A DNA stretch of 64,000 nucleotides from Oscillospiraceae bacterium (GCA_015067485.1 SVMJ01000004.1:62001-126000), one strand, 5' to 3'. Positions 43,501-51,845 are shown, counted from the first letter of the stretch. Notes: generated by a model from the sequence alone, not told the origin. Translations and numbers: made by a program.

Positions 43501-44047
43501 CGATACCGAAGTTTACTCCAACACCGGCGGTCAGGCTTCCAAGGCTTCCAACATCGGTCAGGTTGCACAGTTTGCAGCTTCCGGTAAGGAAACCAAGAAG
43601 AAGTCTCTCGCTGAAATCGCAATGAGCTACGGCTATGTCTACGTTGCTCAGATCGCAATGGGTGCAAACCCGGCTCAGACCATCAAGGCGATCGCAGAAG
43701 CAGAAGCATACAACGGTCCGTCTCTCATCATCGGCTATGCACCGTGCGAAATGCACTCCATCAAGGGCGGCATGAGCAACTGCCAGGCTGAAATGAAGAA
43801 GGCTGTCGAATGCGGTTACTGGAATCTGTTCCGCTTCGACCCGACCAAGGAATCCGGCAAGTTCCAGCTTGATAGCAAGGAACCGAAGGGCGGCTATCAG
43901 GAATTCCTGATGAACGAAGCTCGTTACAGCCGTTTGACCCGCGAATTCCCGGATGCAGCAGCAGAACTCTTCGCACGCAACGAAGCTGCGGCGATGGAAC
44001 GCTACGAGCACCTGGTCAAGCTTGTTACTCTCTACGGCGACAAGTAA
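40517..44047 (+). CDS. nifJ: Pyruvate:ferredoxin (flavodoxin) oxidoreductase
   Basis: 1176 residues, the homodimeric single-chain type. Domain I opens with AYAFTEVAGIYPITPSSPMA-like sequence. The inserted ferredoxin domain has two [4Fe-4S] sites, Cys696/699/702/706 and Cys753/756/759/763. The C-terminal TPP domain has SGSCAGC, GCSSIWGG and GDGWAYDIGFGGLDHV. It oxidises pyruvate with CoA to acetyl-CoA and CO2 and reduces ferredoxin, which feeds the Rnf complex at the window's end. Leu TTA/CTA and Ser TCA are almost absent from it, which suggests high expression. It is monocistronic, with AAGGAGG before the ATG. Confidence 0.98.
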   Translation: MARKMKTMDGNTAAAHVSYAFTEVAGIYPITPSSPMADYVDQWSAGGRKNIFGDTVKVVEMQSEAGAAGTVHGSLAAGALTTTYTASQGLLLMIPNMYKIAGELLPSVFHVSARTVAAQALNIFGDHSDVYACRQTGFAMLAETNVQEVMDLGAVAHLAALEGRVPFINFFDGFRTSHEIQKIAIWDYDDLKEMTNMDAVNEFRKHSLNPERPAMRGSHENDDIFFQHREACNKYYNALPAVVEKYMNKVNEKLGTDYQLFNYYGAPDADRIIVAMGSVNDVIEEVIDYLNAHGEKVGLVKVRLFRPWSSEHLLKAIPATAKKIAVLDRTKEPGSQGEPLYQDVVMALAKAGRHDVSVIGGRYGLGSKDTTPASFFAVYEELAKAEPKQEFTLGIVDDVTNLSLEEKVSPNTAAEGTIECKFWGLGGDGTVGANKNSIKIIGDHTDKYVQAYFQYDSKKTGGVTVSHLRFGDKPIKSPYYINKADFVACHNPSYITKGFKIVQDVKPGGVFLINCQWTPEELEHHLDSASKRYIAENNIQLYTINAIDLAIEVGMGKRTNTILQSAFFSLAEVMPSAEAIGYMKDAAEKSYLKKGREVVECNWKAIDAGATAYVKVNVPDSWKNAADNNADVALEGPADTVKVVKNIMNPVGKMDGYSLPVSAFVDLEDGQFPLGASAYEKRGVAVTVPHWDETKCIQCNNCSYVCPHATIRPFALTEEEVAAAPANTRAVPIKAGKGKGVYSYTMAVSPLDCMGCAVCVGVCPTNAITMVPQEAELAEQEVFNYMVAKTSRKADMEDNTVKGSQFRKPLLEFSGSCAGCAETSYARLVTQLFGDRMYISNATGCSSIWGGPAATSPYCVNEDGYGPAWANSLFEDNAEHGLGMATAQDVIRKSLAEKVATVMEKTSCDARKAACQAWIDTYNDGEANKAATKALIENLEADVCCDLVKEILSKKEYLSKKSIWIFGGDGWAYDIGFGGLDHVLASGEDVNIFVFDTEVYSNTGGQASKASNIGQVAQFAASGKETKKKSLAEIAMSYGYVYVAQIAMGANPAQTIKAIAEAEAYNGPSLIIGYAPCEMHSIKGGMSNCQAEMKKAVECGYWNLFRFDPTKESGKFQLDSKEPKGGYQEFLMNEARYSRLTREFPDAAAELFARNEAAAMERYEHLVKLVTLYGDK

Positions 44048-44059
44048 AAACAAAAACAA

Positions 44060-44103
44060 AAATTCCCTGCTGCGGAGCATACCGCAGCAGGGAATTTCTT
44101 TTT
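44060..44103 (+). terminator. Terminator of the PFOR gene
   Basis: AAATTCCCTGCTGCGG (44060-44075) and its complement (44082-44097), then CTTTTTT. Confidence 0.92.
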
Positions 44104-44110
44104 TGAATCT

Positions 44111-44692
44111 TTACTTGTTTGCGACTTTTGCGATTCTCGCACTTGCCGGGCTTAAAATCACATTGATCAAAACTTCCGGGATCATGTTCGCTACGATGAG
44201 TCCCGTGAGTACATAACCTAAGATCTCACCGCCGCCTGCCCATGCCGCCAAGACGTCCACAAAGAACGCGAGCATACACGCAACGAAGATTCCCGTATTC
44301 ACAAGCGGACAAACGATTGCCGCAAGCAGCATTGCAAAGTAAGCGTTTTTCTCTTTCAGCGCCGCATAGACCGCGCCCGATGCAACGCCTGCCAGAATGC
44401 CTTTTGCCATCACGACCAAAAAGCACAAAATCGGATTTGCGTTAAATACCATCGCACCGCCGACATCCGCGCCCGTGATGCAGTTGATGTACACGATCAC
44501 GCCAAAGGTGGCACCGAGCAGTGCTCCCGCGCCGATTCCGTAAACCGCGGCACCGATCACGATGGGAACCAACACCAGCGAGATGGAAAATCCACCGATG
44601 GGCGGGATCATACCGCCGATTGCCTGAAGTACCAGCACCAGCGCCATCAAAAGCGCCATTCCAACCATCCGTTTGATCTTATTTTGTTTCAT
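44111..44692 (-). CDS. ECF transporter S component, substrate unknown
   Basis: 193 residues with about six hydrophobic helices. The opening RMVGMALLMALVLVLQAIGG and the alternation of Gly/Ala-rich helices fit the large S-component family of ECF vitamin transporters. No ligand motif is recognisable and no EcfA or EcfT gene is nearby. It faces the PFOR terminator and has AGGAGG before the ATG. Pantothenate, folate or another vitamin are all possible. Confidence 0.7.
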   Translation of the reverse strand: MKQNKIKRMVGMALLMALVLVLQAIGGMIPPIGGFSISLVLVPIVIGAAVYGIGAGALLGATFGVIVYINCITGADVGGAMVFNANPILCFLVVMAKGILAGVASGAVYAALKEKNAYFAMLLAAIVCPLVNTGIFVACMLAFFVDVLAAWAGGGEILGYVLTGLIVANMIPEVLINVILSPASARIAKVANK

Positions 44693-44737
44693 TCGACTTC
44701 CTCCTTAATGCCAAACAGGTACCTATAGTATATCGAA

Positions 44738-45547
44738 TCATCCTTTTTTTGTCAATTCATCAAGAGACGCAAAGGCATAGCCCATCTCTCTCCATTCCGT
44801 GAGCAGTTCATCTAAAATCTCCGCATTGGTTTTCGATGTACTGTGTAGCAAGACGATCGCCCCCGGGTGAATGCGTGACGTGAGTTTTTCCATGGCTTCT
44901 TCCCGTGTGGGTTGCTTATCATTGTACCAGTCCACATAGGCAAGGCTCCAGAACACGGTCTTGTACCCCAAGTCCTTGGCACATTTTAAGTTCTCTTCGC
45001 TGAATTTCCCTTGCGGCGGGCGGTAAAACCGCGGAAGTTCACAACCGGTCACAGTTCGATAGCCTTGTTCCAACTTCTCGATCTCCTGCTCGAACGCACG
45101 TGCATCTGCAATTTTGGACATATCAGGGTGGCTGTATGTATGATTTCCAACGATGTGCCCTTCTTCCACCATGCGTTTGACCAAATCGGGCGCGGTCTCC
45201 AAATAATTCCCCACCAGGAAGAATGCCGCGGGGACTTTATGCTGTTTCAGTACATCCAAAATCTGTTCGGTATATCCGTTTTCATACCCCGCATCGAATG
45301 TGAGATATATTTTCTTTTCATCCGGATTGCCCATATAATACGCGTCAAACTGCTCGAGATGCTCTCGGCTTGCATTCGCCACCGGCGCTTGCCCGTCCTT
45401 CCCAAAACTCAGTCCCCAATCGGTTGCGGAAGCCGATACGGTCTCGGGTGTGGACGCGAGTTTAGACACTCCGGTCGGGATCAAGCAAAGCGCAAAGAGA
45501 CACGCAAACACAACCAGTACCGTTCTTTTTCGAATCGTTAAATACAT
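44738..45547 (-). CDS. pdaA: PdaA-like polysaccharide deacetylase
   Basis: 269 residues. A signal or anchor helix (about 8-28) precedes the PdaA-type lead WGLSFGKDGQAPVANASREH. The catalytic NodB domain has TFDAGYENG, HTYSHP with the metal histidines, and RPPQGK. In this branch the first motif is TFD(N/A)GYENG. Enzymes of this type make muramic-delta-lactam in the spore cortex. The ribosome site (AAAGGCGG) lies within a hairpin stem that also looks like a terminator of the ferredoxin gene. Confidence 0.88.
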   Translation of the reverse strand: MYLTIRKRTVLVVFACLFALCLIPTGVSKLASTPETVSASATDWGLSFGKDGQAPVANASREHLEQFDAYYMGNPDEKKIYLTFDAGYENGYTEQILDVLKQHKVPAAFFLVGNYLETAPDLVKRMVEEGHIVGNHTYSHPDMSKIADARAFEQEIEKLEQGYRTVTGCELPRFYRPPQGKFSEENLKCAKDLGYKTVFWSLAYVDWYNDKQPTREEAMEKLTSRIHPGAIVLLHSTSKTNAEILDELLTEWREMGYAFASLDELTKKG

Positions 45548-45550
45548 AGA

Positions 45551-45594
45551 GAAAACACCGCCTTTCTTCTACCGAATATATGGGCGGTGTTTTC
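45551..45594 (-). terminator. Hairpin between the ferredoxin and pdaA genes
   Basis: GAAAACACCGCC (45551-45562) pairs with GGCGGTGTTTTC (45583-45594), followed on the minus strand by TCTATG of pdaA. It may terminate the ferredoxin transcript and also hides the pdaA ribosome site. Confidence 0.6.
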
Positions 45595-45616
45595 TTTGCA
45601 GTCCTGTTTTGTTGTC

Positions 45617-45799
45617 CTATTTTATGTCGATGACATCCACCGGGCAACTGTCGCGTGCTTCTTTGGAGCGCTCGACAAATTCGGGTGCGATCCCATCACC
45701 CTTCGCCTTTCCGTTTTCGTCCCAGGAAAAGACATTCGGGCACATACTGACACACAACCCGCAGCTGATGCATCCATCCTGATTTACGATTGCTTTCAT
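45617..45799 (-). CDS. Small [4Fe-4S] ferredoxin
   Basis: 60 residues. One cluster-binding set, CISCGLCVSMCP at about 10-21, is completed by a distant Cys in ARDSCPVDVI, the pattern of single-cluster bacterial ferredoxins. The rest is acidic. It can carry electrons from PFOR to Rnf or hydrogenases. GAGGAGG precedes the ATG at 45799; a longer frame to 45856 lacks a site. Confidence 0.92.
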   Translation of the reverse strand: MKAIVNQDGCISCGLCVSMCPNVFSWDENGKAKGDGIAPEFVERSKEARDSCPVDVIDIK

Positions 45800-45864
45800 A
45801 CTCTGCCTCCTCTCGGTTTGTACTATAATATAAGCAAAAAAATTCAATTTATGCAAAAAAGTGC

Positions 45865-45893
45865 TTTACTTTTTCGAAAATCCGTGGTAGAAT
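45865..45893 (+). promoter_or_regulatory. Promoter of rpsO
   Basis: TTTACT (45865-45870) and TAGAAT (45888-45893), 17-bp spacer, about 138 bp before the start codon. Confidence 0.6.
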
Positions 45894-45899
45894 ATCAAG

Positions 45900-46031
45900 G
45901 CGCGTGATAGTGAATACTGTTTACGCAATCACCCATTGTCATAGTTTGAGGGCTTTCGCTCGGTTCATCCGAGGGTTTCACCCACCTCATACTCTGCTTT
46001 TGGGAATCTATTTTATGAAAGGTGAAAAGCC
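45900..46031 (+). promoter_or_regulatory. rpsO 5' leader, probable S15 autoregulatory RNA
   Basis: A 130-nt untranslated leader with paired segments, for example GAGGG ... CTC and GGTGAAACCC-type pairs at 45945-46000 (CTCGGTTCATCCGAG is a clear stem). Several unrelated S15-binding leaders are known in bacteria. The exact class here cannot be decided by eye. Confidence 0.5.
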
Positions 46032-46298
46032 ATGATCCAGAAGGAACAGAAGACCGCAGTGATTGAAAACAATCGCCTGCACGAAACCGACACCGGTTCG
46101 CCGGAAGTACAGATTGCAATTTTGACCGAGCGTATCGCTCAGCTCACCGAGCATCTCAAAATCCACAAGAAGGATAACCATTCCCGCCGTGGTCTGTTGA
46201 AGATGGTCGGTAACCGCCGCAGCCTTCTCAACTATCTCCAGAAGAAGGACATCGAGCGTTACCGTGCAATCGTTGCAAAGCTCGGACTCAGAAAGTAA
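46032..46298 (+). CDS. rpsO: 30S ribosomal protein S15
   Basis: 88 residues, exact family length. [20 protein letters not shown] and [19 protein letters not shown] are hallmark segments. It binds 16S rRNA early in 30S assembly. It precedes pnp, as in Bacillus and E. coli. GAAAGGTG precedes the ATG. Confidence 0.98.
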   Translation: MIQKEQKTAVIENNRLHETDTGSPEVQIAILTERIAQLTEHLKIHKKDNHSRRGLLKMVGNRRSLLNYLQKKDIERYRAIVAKLGLRK

Positions 46299-46308
46299 GA
46301 AACGAAAC

Positions 46309-46347
46309 GGGTAAGAAGCGGGAACTACCCTTGCTTCTTACCCTTTT
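46309..46347 (+). terminator. Terminator of rpsO
   Basis: GGGTAAGAAGC (46309-46319) and GCTTCTTACCC (46333-46343), then TTTTGTT. Confidence 0.8.
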
Positions 46348-46353
46348 GTTGTC

Positions 46354-46452
46354 TGCGAGAAGACGAAAGTGGTATTGTTTAGCAGTTGAATATGCCGCCG
46401 AAGACAGTCGGCCGTGTGTTCAAATGCTAAACCCACATCGGTCTTTCTCGCA
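46354..46452 (+). promoter_or_regulatory. Long hairpin leader of pnp
   Basis: TGCGAGAAGAC (46354-46364) pairs with GTCTTTCTCGCA (46441-46452). Inside, TTTAGCA (46378-46384) pairs with TGCTAAA (46425-46431) and CCGCCGA with TCGGC (about 46394-46412). A long 5' hairpin just before pnp is the feature by which PNPase represses itself after RNase III cutting in E. coli; here that is analogy. Confidence 0.65.
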
Positions 46453-46485
46453 AAAAATACACATCACAGTAAAGGAGAAAGACAC

Positions 46486-48606
46486 ATGAAAGAAATGCAA
46501 TTCACCAAGTACCGCAAGTACGAAACGCAGCTCGCCGGTCGTCCGCTCGTTGTGGAAGCCGGTAAGATGGCAGGCCTTGCAAACGGCTCCTGCCTGGTCA
46601 GCTACGGTGACACCGTTGTTTTGGTCACCGCCACCGCTTCCGAAAAGCCGCGCGCAGGGATCGACTTTTTCCCGCTCTCGGTTGACTTTGAAGAACGCCT
46701 TTATTCGGTCGGTCGTATCCCGGGCAGTTTTATGCGCCGTGAGGGTCGTCCGGGCGAACGCGCGATCCTCTCTTCCCGTTTGATCGACCGTCCGATCCGT
46801 CCGCTCTTCCCGAGCGATATGCGTAACGACGTTGCAATCGCTGCAACCGTTCTCTCGGTTGATAACGACTGTGCACCGGAAATCGTTGCAATGATCGGTA
46901 CTTCCATCGCACTTTCCATCTCGGATATTCCGTGGGCAGGTCCGATCGCAGGTGTCAATGTCGGTCTCGTTGACGGTGAATTCGTCATCAACCCGACCAG
47001 CGCACAGCGCGAAAAGAGCACCCTTGCGCTCACCGTTGCAGGTACTGCACAGAAGGTCGTCATGATCGAAGCAGGTGCAAACGAAATTCCGGAAGACACC
47101 ATGTTTGACGCGATCATGCGCGCACATGATGAAATCAAGAATCTGGTTGTCTTCATTTCCAACATCAAGGCGGAAATCGGCCTTCCGAAGTTCGAATATG
47201 CAAAGAACGAATTTGACTTCGAACTCTTCGAAACCTTAAAGGCATCGATTCTCGACAAGGTTCGTTACTGCATGGACACCGATGACAAACTCATCCGTGA
47301 CGCCCGTCTGCTCGAACTCTCCAATGAACTGGTTGCAACTTACAGCGAACAGTTCCCGGAAATCGAAGCAAACCTTGGCGAAGTTCTCTACAAGCTGCAG
47401 AAACTGGTCGTCCGCGATTGGCTCCTTCAGGGCAAGCGCGTTGACGGTCGTGCACTTGATGAAATCCGTCCGCTTGCAGCAGAAGTCGGCATCCTGCCGC
47501 GCACCCACGGTTCCGGTATGTTCACCCGTGGTCAGACCCAGGTTCTCACGGTTGCAACCCTCGGCACCATCGCTGATCAGCAGAAACTCGATACCATCTA
47601 CGAACAGGAATTCAAGCGCTATATGCACCACTACAACTTCCCGTCCTACTCGGTCGGTGAAGCGCGCCCGAGCCGCAGCCCGGGTCGCCGTGAAATCGGT
47701 CACGGTGCATTGGCAGAACGTGCTCTTGTCCCGGTCATTCCGAGTGAAGACGAGTTCCCGTACTGCATCCGTTTGGTCTCCGAAGTTCTCTCTTCCAACG
47801 GTTCTACTTCCCAGGGTTCCATCTGCGGTTCCACCCTTGCTTTGATGGACGCAGGCGTTCCGATCAAGGCACCGGTTGCAGGTATCTCCTGTGGTTTGGT
47901 CACCCGCGACGACGAATGGCTCACTTTCGTTGACATCCAGGGCGTTGAAGACTTCTACGGCGATATGGACTTCAAGGTCGGCGGCACCAAAGCCGGTATC
48001 ACCGCAATCCAGATGGACCTGAAGATTGACGGTTTGACTCCGGAAATCATCCGCAGCGCACTCACCACTTGCCGTGATGCACGCTACAAGATTCTCGACG
48101 AAATCATGCTCCCGTGCATTGCAGAGCCGAGAAAGGAACTTTCCAAGTACGCTCCGAAGATGCTCCACATGACCATCGATCCGGAAAAGATCCGCGATGT
48201 CATCGGTAAGGGCGGCAGCGTCATCCAGAAGATCGTTGCTGACACCGGCGCTAAGATCGACATTGAAGATGACGGCAGCGTCTACATCTCCGGCATGGAT
48301 CAGGCTGCTTGCGAAAACGCAAAGAAAGTCATCGAAACCATCGTGCTGGATCCGGAAGTCGGCGCAATGTACTACGGTAAAGTTGTCCGCTTGATGCAGT
48401 TCGGTGCATTCGTTGAAATCGCTCCGGGCAAGGACGGTTTGGTTCACATTTCCAAGCTGGAAAACAAGCGCGTCGAAAAAGTTGAAGATGTTCTCAACGT
48501 CGGCGATATGACTTGGGTCAAGGTCACCGAAATCGACGACAAGGGCAGAATCAATCTTTCCCGTAAAGACGCTTACAACGAACTCGCAGCAAAAGAACAG
48601 CAGTAA
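46486..48606 (+). CDS. pnp: Polyribonucleotide nucleotidyltransferase
   Basis: 706 residues: two RNase PH domains (FMRREGRPGERAILSSRLID and PSYSVGEARPSRSPGRREIGHG), a KH domain (IRDVIGKGGSVIQKI) and a C-terminal S1 domain (VRLMQFGAFVEIAPGKDGLVH). It degrades RNA from the 3' end with phosphate. AAAGGAG at a good distance selects the ATG at 46486; frames upstream lie in the leader hairpin. Confidence 0.98.
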   Translation: MKEMQFTKYRKYETQLAGRPLVVEAGKMAGLANGSCLVSYGDTVVLVTATASEKPRAGIDFFPLSVDFEERLYSVGRIPGSFMRREGRPGERAILSSRLIDRPIRPLFPSDMRNDVAIAATVLSVDNDCAPEIVAMIGTSIALSISDIPWAGPIAGVNVGLVDGEFVINPTSAQREKSTLALTVAGTAQKVVMIEAGANEIPEDTMFDAIMRAHDEIKNLVVFISNIKAEIGLPKFEYAKNEFDFELFETLKASILDKVRYCMDTDDKLIRDARLLELSNELVATYSEQFPEIEANLGEVLYKLQKLVVRDWLLQGKRVDGRALDEIRPLAAEVGILPRTHGSGMFTRGQTQVLTVATLGTIADQQKLDTIYEQEFKRYMHHYNFPSYSVGEARPSRSPGRREIGHGALAERALVPVIPSEDEFPYCIRLVSEVLSSNGSTSQGSICGSTLALMDAGVPIKAPVAGISCGLVTRDDEWLTFVDIQGVEDFYGDMDFKVGGTKAGITAIQMDLKIDGLTPEIIRSALTTCRDARYKILDEIMLPCIAEPRKELSKYAPKMLHMTIDPEKIRDVIGKGGSVIQKIVADTGAKIDIEDDGSVYISGMDQAACENAKKVIETIVLDPEVGAMYYGKVVRLMQFGAFVEIAPGKDGLVHISKLENKRVEKVEDVLNVGDMTWVKVTEIDDKGRINLSRKDAYNELAAKEQQ

Positions 48607-48620
48607 TTTTTGACGGATTT

Positions 48621-48652
48621 GAAACGGGCAGTAAAACTGCCCGTTTTCTTTT
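48621..48652 (+). terminator. Terminator of pnp
   Basis: GAAACGGGCAGT, a 3-nt loop, ACTGCCCGTTTTC and further T. The M16 peptidase gene begins 16 bp later, so some read-through is likely. Confidence 0.8.
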
Positions 48653-48667
48653 ACAAAGGAGAACGCT

Positions 48668-49912
48668 ATGCAGGAACTCAGAACTCTTCCAAACGGCGTA
48701 ACGCTGGCACTTGAGCGCATCCCCGCCGCACGCACCACCGCACTCGGCATTTGGATCCGCTCGGGTGCGCGTCATGAACCCGAATCACTTTGCGGGATTT
48801 CCCACATGATCGAACACATGGTGTTCAAAGGCACCGAAAGTCGCAGTGCGCGTGAACTTGCGGAAGAAATGGACGCGATCGGCGGACAGATCAACGCATT
48901 TACCGCGATGGATTGTACTTGTTTTTACGCGCGCGTACTTGACACCCATGCATCCAAAGCGGCAGATCTGCTTTGCGACATGGTCTTTCACGCGACTTTT
49001 TCCGACCGCGATTTGCGGGTTGAGCGTGGTGTTGTCTTTGAAGAGATTGGGATGTATCACGACTCCCCCGAAGACCACACAGTCGACCGCTTAAACGCCG
49101 CGATTTACCGCGGAAGTTCCTTGGGACGCCCGATTTTGGGGACAAAAGCAACCCTGCGCGCGATGACCGGGGATGTGTTGCGCGAATACCGCGCAAAGAC
49201 TTATACCGGCTCTGCCATCACGGTTGCGATTGCAGGAAGTTTCGATGAAACCCTGCTCTCTGATTTGACCGAACGGTTTTCTGCTCTTCCCAAAGCGGAT
49301 GCGCCGACATTCACTCCCGTACAGTACACCCCGTCGATTACCCTGTGCAAAAAAGACATCCAGCAAAACCACATCTGCATCGCATTCCCGTCTCTCCCCT
49401 ACGGTTCGCCCGAGCGTCATGCCATGCGCCTGCTCAATGCGCTGGTGGGTGGCGGGATGTCGTCCCAACTGTTCCAGTCGGTGCGCGAAGAAGCAGGGCT
49501 TTGCTACTCAATTTCTTCCTTTGTCAGCACCTATGACGATGTGGGCGGATTTTTCATCTACACCGCAACCAACCCCGACACCGAAGTCGCGGCACTCTCC
49601 CGCATTTACAACGAACTCGCGTCCTTTGACCGCACGGTTACCGAAGAGCGACTTGATCGCGTCCGCGAGCAGACGATCTCGAATATCTACATGGGGCTTG
49701 AGAGTACGGTGGCGCACATGAACAACCTGGCAAACGGATATCTGCGCGAAAGACGTTTGATTGATCCCGATGAAGTGGTATCGGCTCTGCGCGCGGTTAC
49801 ACTCGATGAAGTGCGTGCGCTCGCACGACGTATTTTCGATGTTTCCAAAGCATCGATTTCGGTGGTCGGCACCCCAAAATCGCGGAGTTTTTATCGCGAC
49901 TTTCAAAGATAG
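48668..49912 (+). CDS. M16-family zinc peptidase (MlpA/YmxG-like)
   Basis: 414 residues, the single-domain-pair bacterial length. The inverted zinc motif HMIEH is at 46-50 with the distal Glu in VVFEEIGMY. The second half holds the usual inactive domain with GGGMSSQLFQSVREEAGLCYS. In Bacillus the gene also follows rpsO-pnp (with a polysaccharide deacetylase in between), and here a deacetylase lies just before rpsO on the other strand. The substrate is unknown. AAAGGAG precedes the ATG. Confidence 0.92.
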   Translation: MQELRTLPNGVTLALERIPAARTTALGIWIRSGARHEPESLCGISHMIEHMVFKGTESRSARELAEEMDAIGGQINAFTAMDCTCFYARVLDTHASKAADLLCDMVFHATFSDRDLRVERGVVFEEIGMYHDSPEDHTVDRLNAAIYRGSSLGRPILGTKATLRAMTGDVLREYRAKTYTGSAITVAIAGSFDETLLSDLTERFSALPKADAPTFTPVQYTPSITLCKKDIQQNHICIAFPSLPYGSPERHAMRLLNALVGGGMSSQLFQSVREEAGLCYSISSFVSTYDDVGGFFIYTATNPDTEVAALSRIYNELASFDRTVTEERLDRVREQTISNIYMGLESTVAHMNNLANGYLRERRLIDPDEVVSALRAVTLDEVRALARRIFDVSKASISVVGTPKSRSFYRDFQR

Positions 49913-49954
49913 ATAATTTTTTGTCAATTTTTTTGGTTTTTATGGAATAAATGC

Positions 49955-49983
49955 TTGCAATCCTGCAAAAAAGTAAATATAAT
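49955..49983 (+). promoter_or_regulatory. Promoter of the PEP carboxykinase gene
   Basis: TTGCAA (49955-49960) and TATAAT (49978-49983), 17-bp spacer. Confidence 0.8.
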
Positions 49984-50019
49984 ATATAATGACCTATTTT
50001 GGAAAGGAGTCATATACCA

Positions 50020-51789
50020 ATGAGCTTAACCACAAATAAAGCTGTCAACCAGTGGGTTGATGAAATGATCGCGCTTACCAAGCCGGATCAGATCGTTTGG
50101 ATCGACGGTAGCGAAGCACAGTTGGATGCTCTGCGCGCAGAAGCAGTTGCAACCGGCGAAATGATCAAACTGAACGAAGAAAAACTCCCGGGCTGCTATC
50201 TCCACAGAACTGCAGTCAACGACGTTGCTCGCGTTGAGCATCGTACCTTTATCTGCACCCCGACCAAGGAAGAAGCAGGTCCGACCAATAACTGGATGGA
50301 TCCGGCTGAAGCATACGATATGCTCGGCAAACTGTACGACGGTTCCTATAAGGGTCGTACCATGTACGTCCTTCCGTTCAGCATGGGTGTTCCGACCTCC
50401 CCGTTTGCTAAGGTCGGTATCGAACTCACCGACTCGATCTATGTTGTTCTCAACATGGCTATCATGACCCGCATCGGTCAGAAGGTTCTCGACGTTCTGG
50501 GCGACAGCGAAGACTTCGTACACGGTCTGCATGCTCGCGCAGAACTCGACGAAGAAAAGCGCTACATTGTCCAGTTCCCGCAGGACAACACCATTTGGTC
50601 CATCAACTCCGGTTACGGCGGAAACGTTCTCCTCGGCAAGAAGTGCTTCGCACTGCGTATTGCTTCTTACCAGGCGAAGAAGGAAGGCTGGATGGCTGAA
50701 CACATGCTCATCCTCGGCATCAAGAAGCCGAACGGTGAGAAGTTCTATGTCACCGCTGCATTCCCGTCCGCTTGCGGTAAGACCAACCTCGCGATGCTCA
50801 TTCCGCCGGAAGGCTATCGTAAGAACGGCTACGAAGTCGAATGTGTCGGTGACGACATTGCATGGCTCCGTATTGGCCAGGACGGTCGTCTTTGGGCTGT
50901 CAATCCGGAAGCAGGCTTCTTCGGCGTTGCTCCGGGTACCAACATGAAGTCCAACCCGAACGCACTTCTCACCTGCCAGAAGAACACCATCTTCACCAAC
51001 GTTGTTCACAATCTTGCTGACAACACTGTTTGGTGGGAAGGTCTTGACAAGAACCCGCCGGCAGAAGCTCTCAACTGGAAGGGCGAGCCGTGGGATGCTT
51101 CCAAGGGCGAAAAGGGTGCTCATCCGAACAGCCGTTTCACCGCTCCGGCAGCACAGTGCCCGTGCATTTCCGATCAGTTCGAAGCTGATCAGGGTGTTCC
51201 GATCTCCGCAATCATCTTCGGCGGCCGCCGTGCTAAGACCGCTCCGCTGGTTTACCAGTCCTTCGATTGGAACCACGGTGTCTTCGTAGGCTCCGCTATG
51301 GCAAGTGAAACCACCGCAGCTGCTACCGGTGCAGTCGGCGTTGTCCGCCGCGACCCGATGGCTATGAAGCCGTTCTGCGGTTACAACATGGCTGACTACT
51401 TCGGTCACTGGGTTGAAATGGGCGGCAAGATCGGCAAGCAGCCGAAGATCTTCCACACCAACTGGTTCCGTCAGGACGACGAAGGCCACTTCGTATGGCC
51501 GGGCTTTGGCGACAATATGCGCGTCCTTGAATGGATCATCAACCGTTGTGAAGACAAGGTTGGCGCTCAGGAAACCGCTATCGGTTACGTTCCGAACGCA
51601 GAAGACATCAACCTCGATGGCATCAAGGACTTCGATATCGAAACCTTGAAGAGCATCCTGACCGTTGATCCGGAACTGTGGATGGAAGACGTGAAGGGTC
51701 TCGAAGAGTTCTACGCTGATTTCGGCGACAGAATGCCGGCTGAAATGACCAAGCAGTTGAACGCTTTGAAGGATCGCCTCAGCAAGTAA
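50020..51789 (+). CDS. pckG: Phosphoenolpyruvate carboxykinase, GTP type
   Basis: 589 residues. The kinase P-loop FPSACGKTN (248-256) with the active-site Cys, the preceding FPQDNTIWSINSGYGGNVLLGKKC and the MKPFCGYNMADYFGHW segment identify the GTP-dependent class rather than the ATP-dependent one. It interconverts oxaloacetate and PEP. In a fermenting anaerobe it may run in the carboxylating direction and conserve energy. It is monocistronic with a strong promoter and AAGGAG about 9 nt before the ATG. Confidence 0.96.
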   Translation: MSLTTNKAVNQWVDEMIALTKPDQIVWIDGSEAQLDALRAEAVATGEMIKLNEEKLPGCYLHRTAVNDVARVEHRTFICTPTKEEAGPTNNWMDPAEAYDMLGKLYDGSYKGRTMYVLPFSMGVPTSPFAKVGIELTDSIYVVLNMAIMTRIGQKVLDVLGDSEDFVHGLHARAELDEEKRYIVQFPQDNTIWSINSGYGGNVLLGKKCFALRIASYQAKKEGWMAEHMLILGIKKPNGEKFYVTAAFPSACGKTNLAMLIPPEGYRKNGYEVECVGDDIAWLRIGQDGRLWAVNPEAGFFGVAPGTNMKSNPNALLTCQKNTIFTNVVHNLADNTVWWEGLDKNPPAEALNWKGEPWDASKGEKGAHPNSRFTAPAAQCPCISDQFEADQGVPISAIIFGGRRAKTAPLVYQSFDWNHGVFVGSAMASETTAAATGAVGVVRRDPMAMKPFCGYNMADYFGHWVEMGGKIGKQPKIFHTNWFRQDDEGHFVWPGFGDNMRVLEWIINRCEDKVGAQETAIGYVPNAEDINLDGIKDFDIETLKSILTVDPELWMEDVKGLEEFYADFGDRMPAEMTKQLNALKDRLSK

Positions 51790-51800
51790 TCATGCATACG

Positions 51801-51835
51801 AAAACGCGATTGGAGAAATCCAATCGCGTTTTTTT
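51801..51835 (+). terminator. Terminator of pckG
   Basis: AAAACGCGATTGG and CCAATCGCGTTTT around a 6-nt loop, followed by further T. Confidence 0.9.
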
Positions 51836-51845
51836 GTAGAAAGGT

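Noticed and set aside
40484-44080. A 1198-codon open frame antisense to the PFOR gene
   Set aside because: Its frame is in codon register with PFOR, so its stops would need sense TTA, CTA or TCA codons, which PFOR nearly avoids. It has no family resemblance and no ribosome site, so it is a codon-usage shadow.
47236-48750. A 504-codon frame antisense to pnp
   Set aside because: Shadow of pnp, with no ribosome site and a composition unlike real proteins here.
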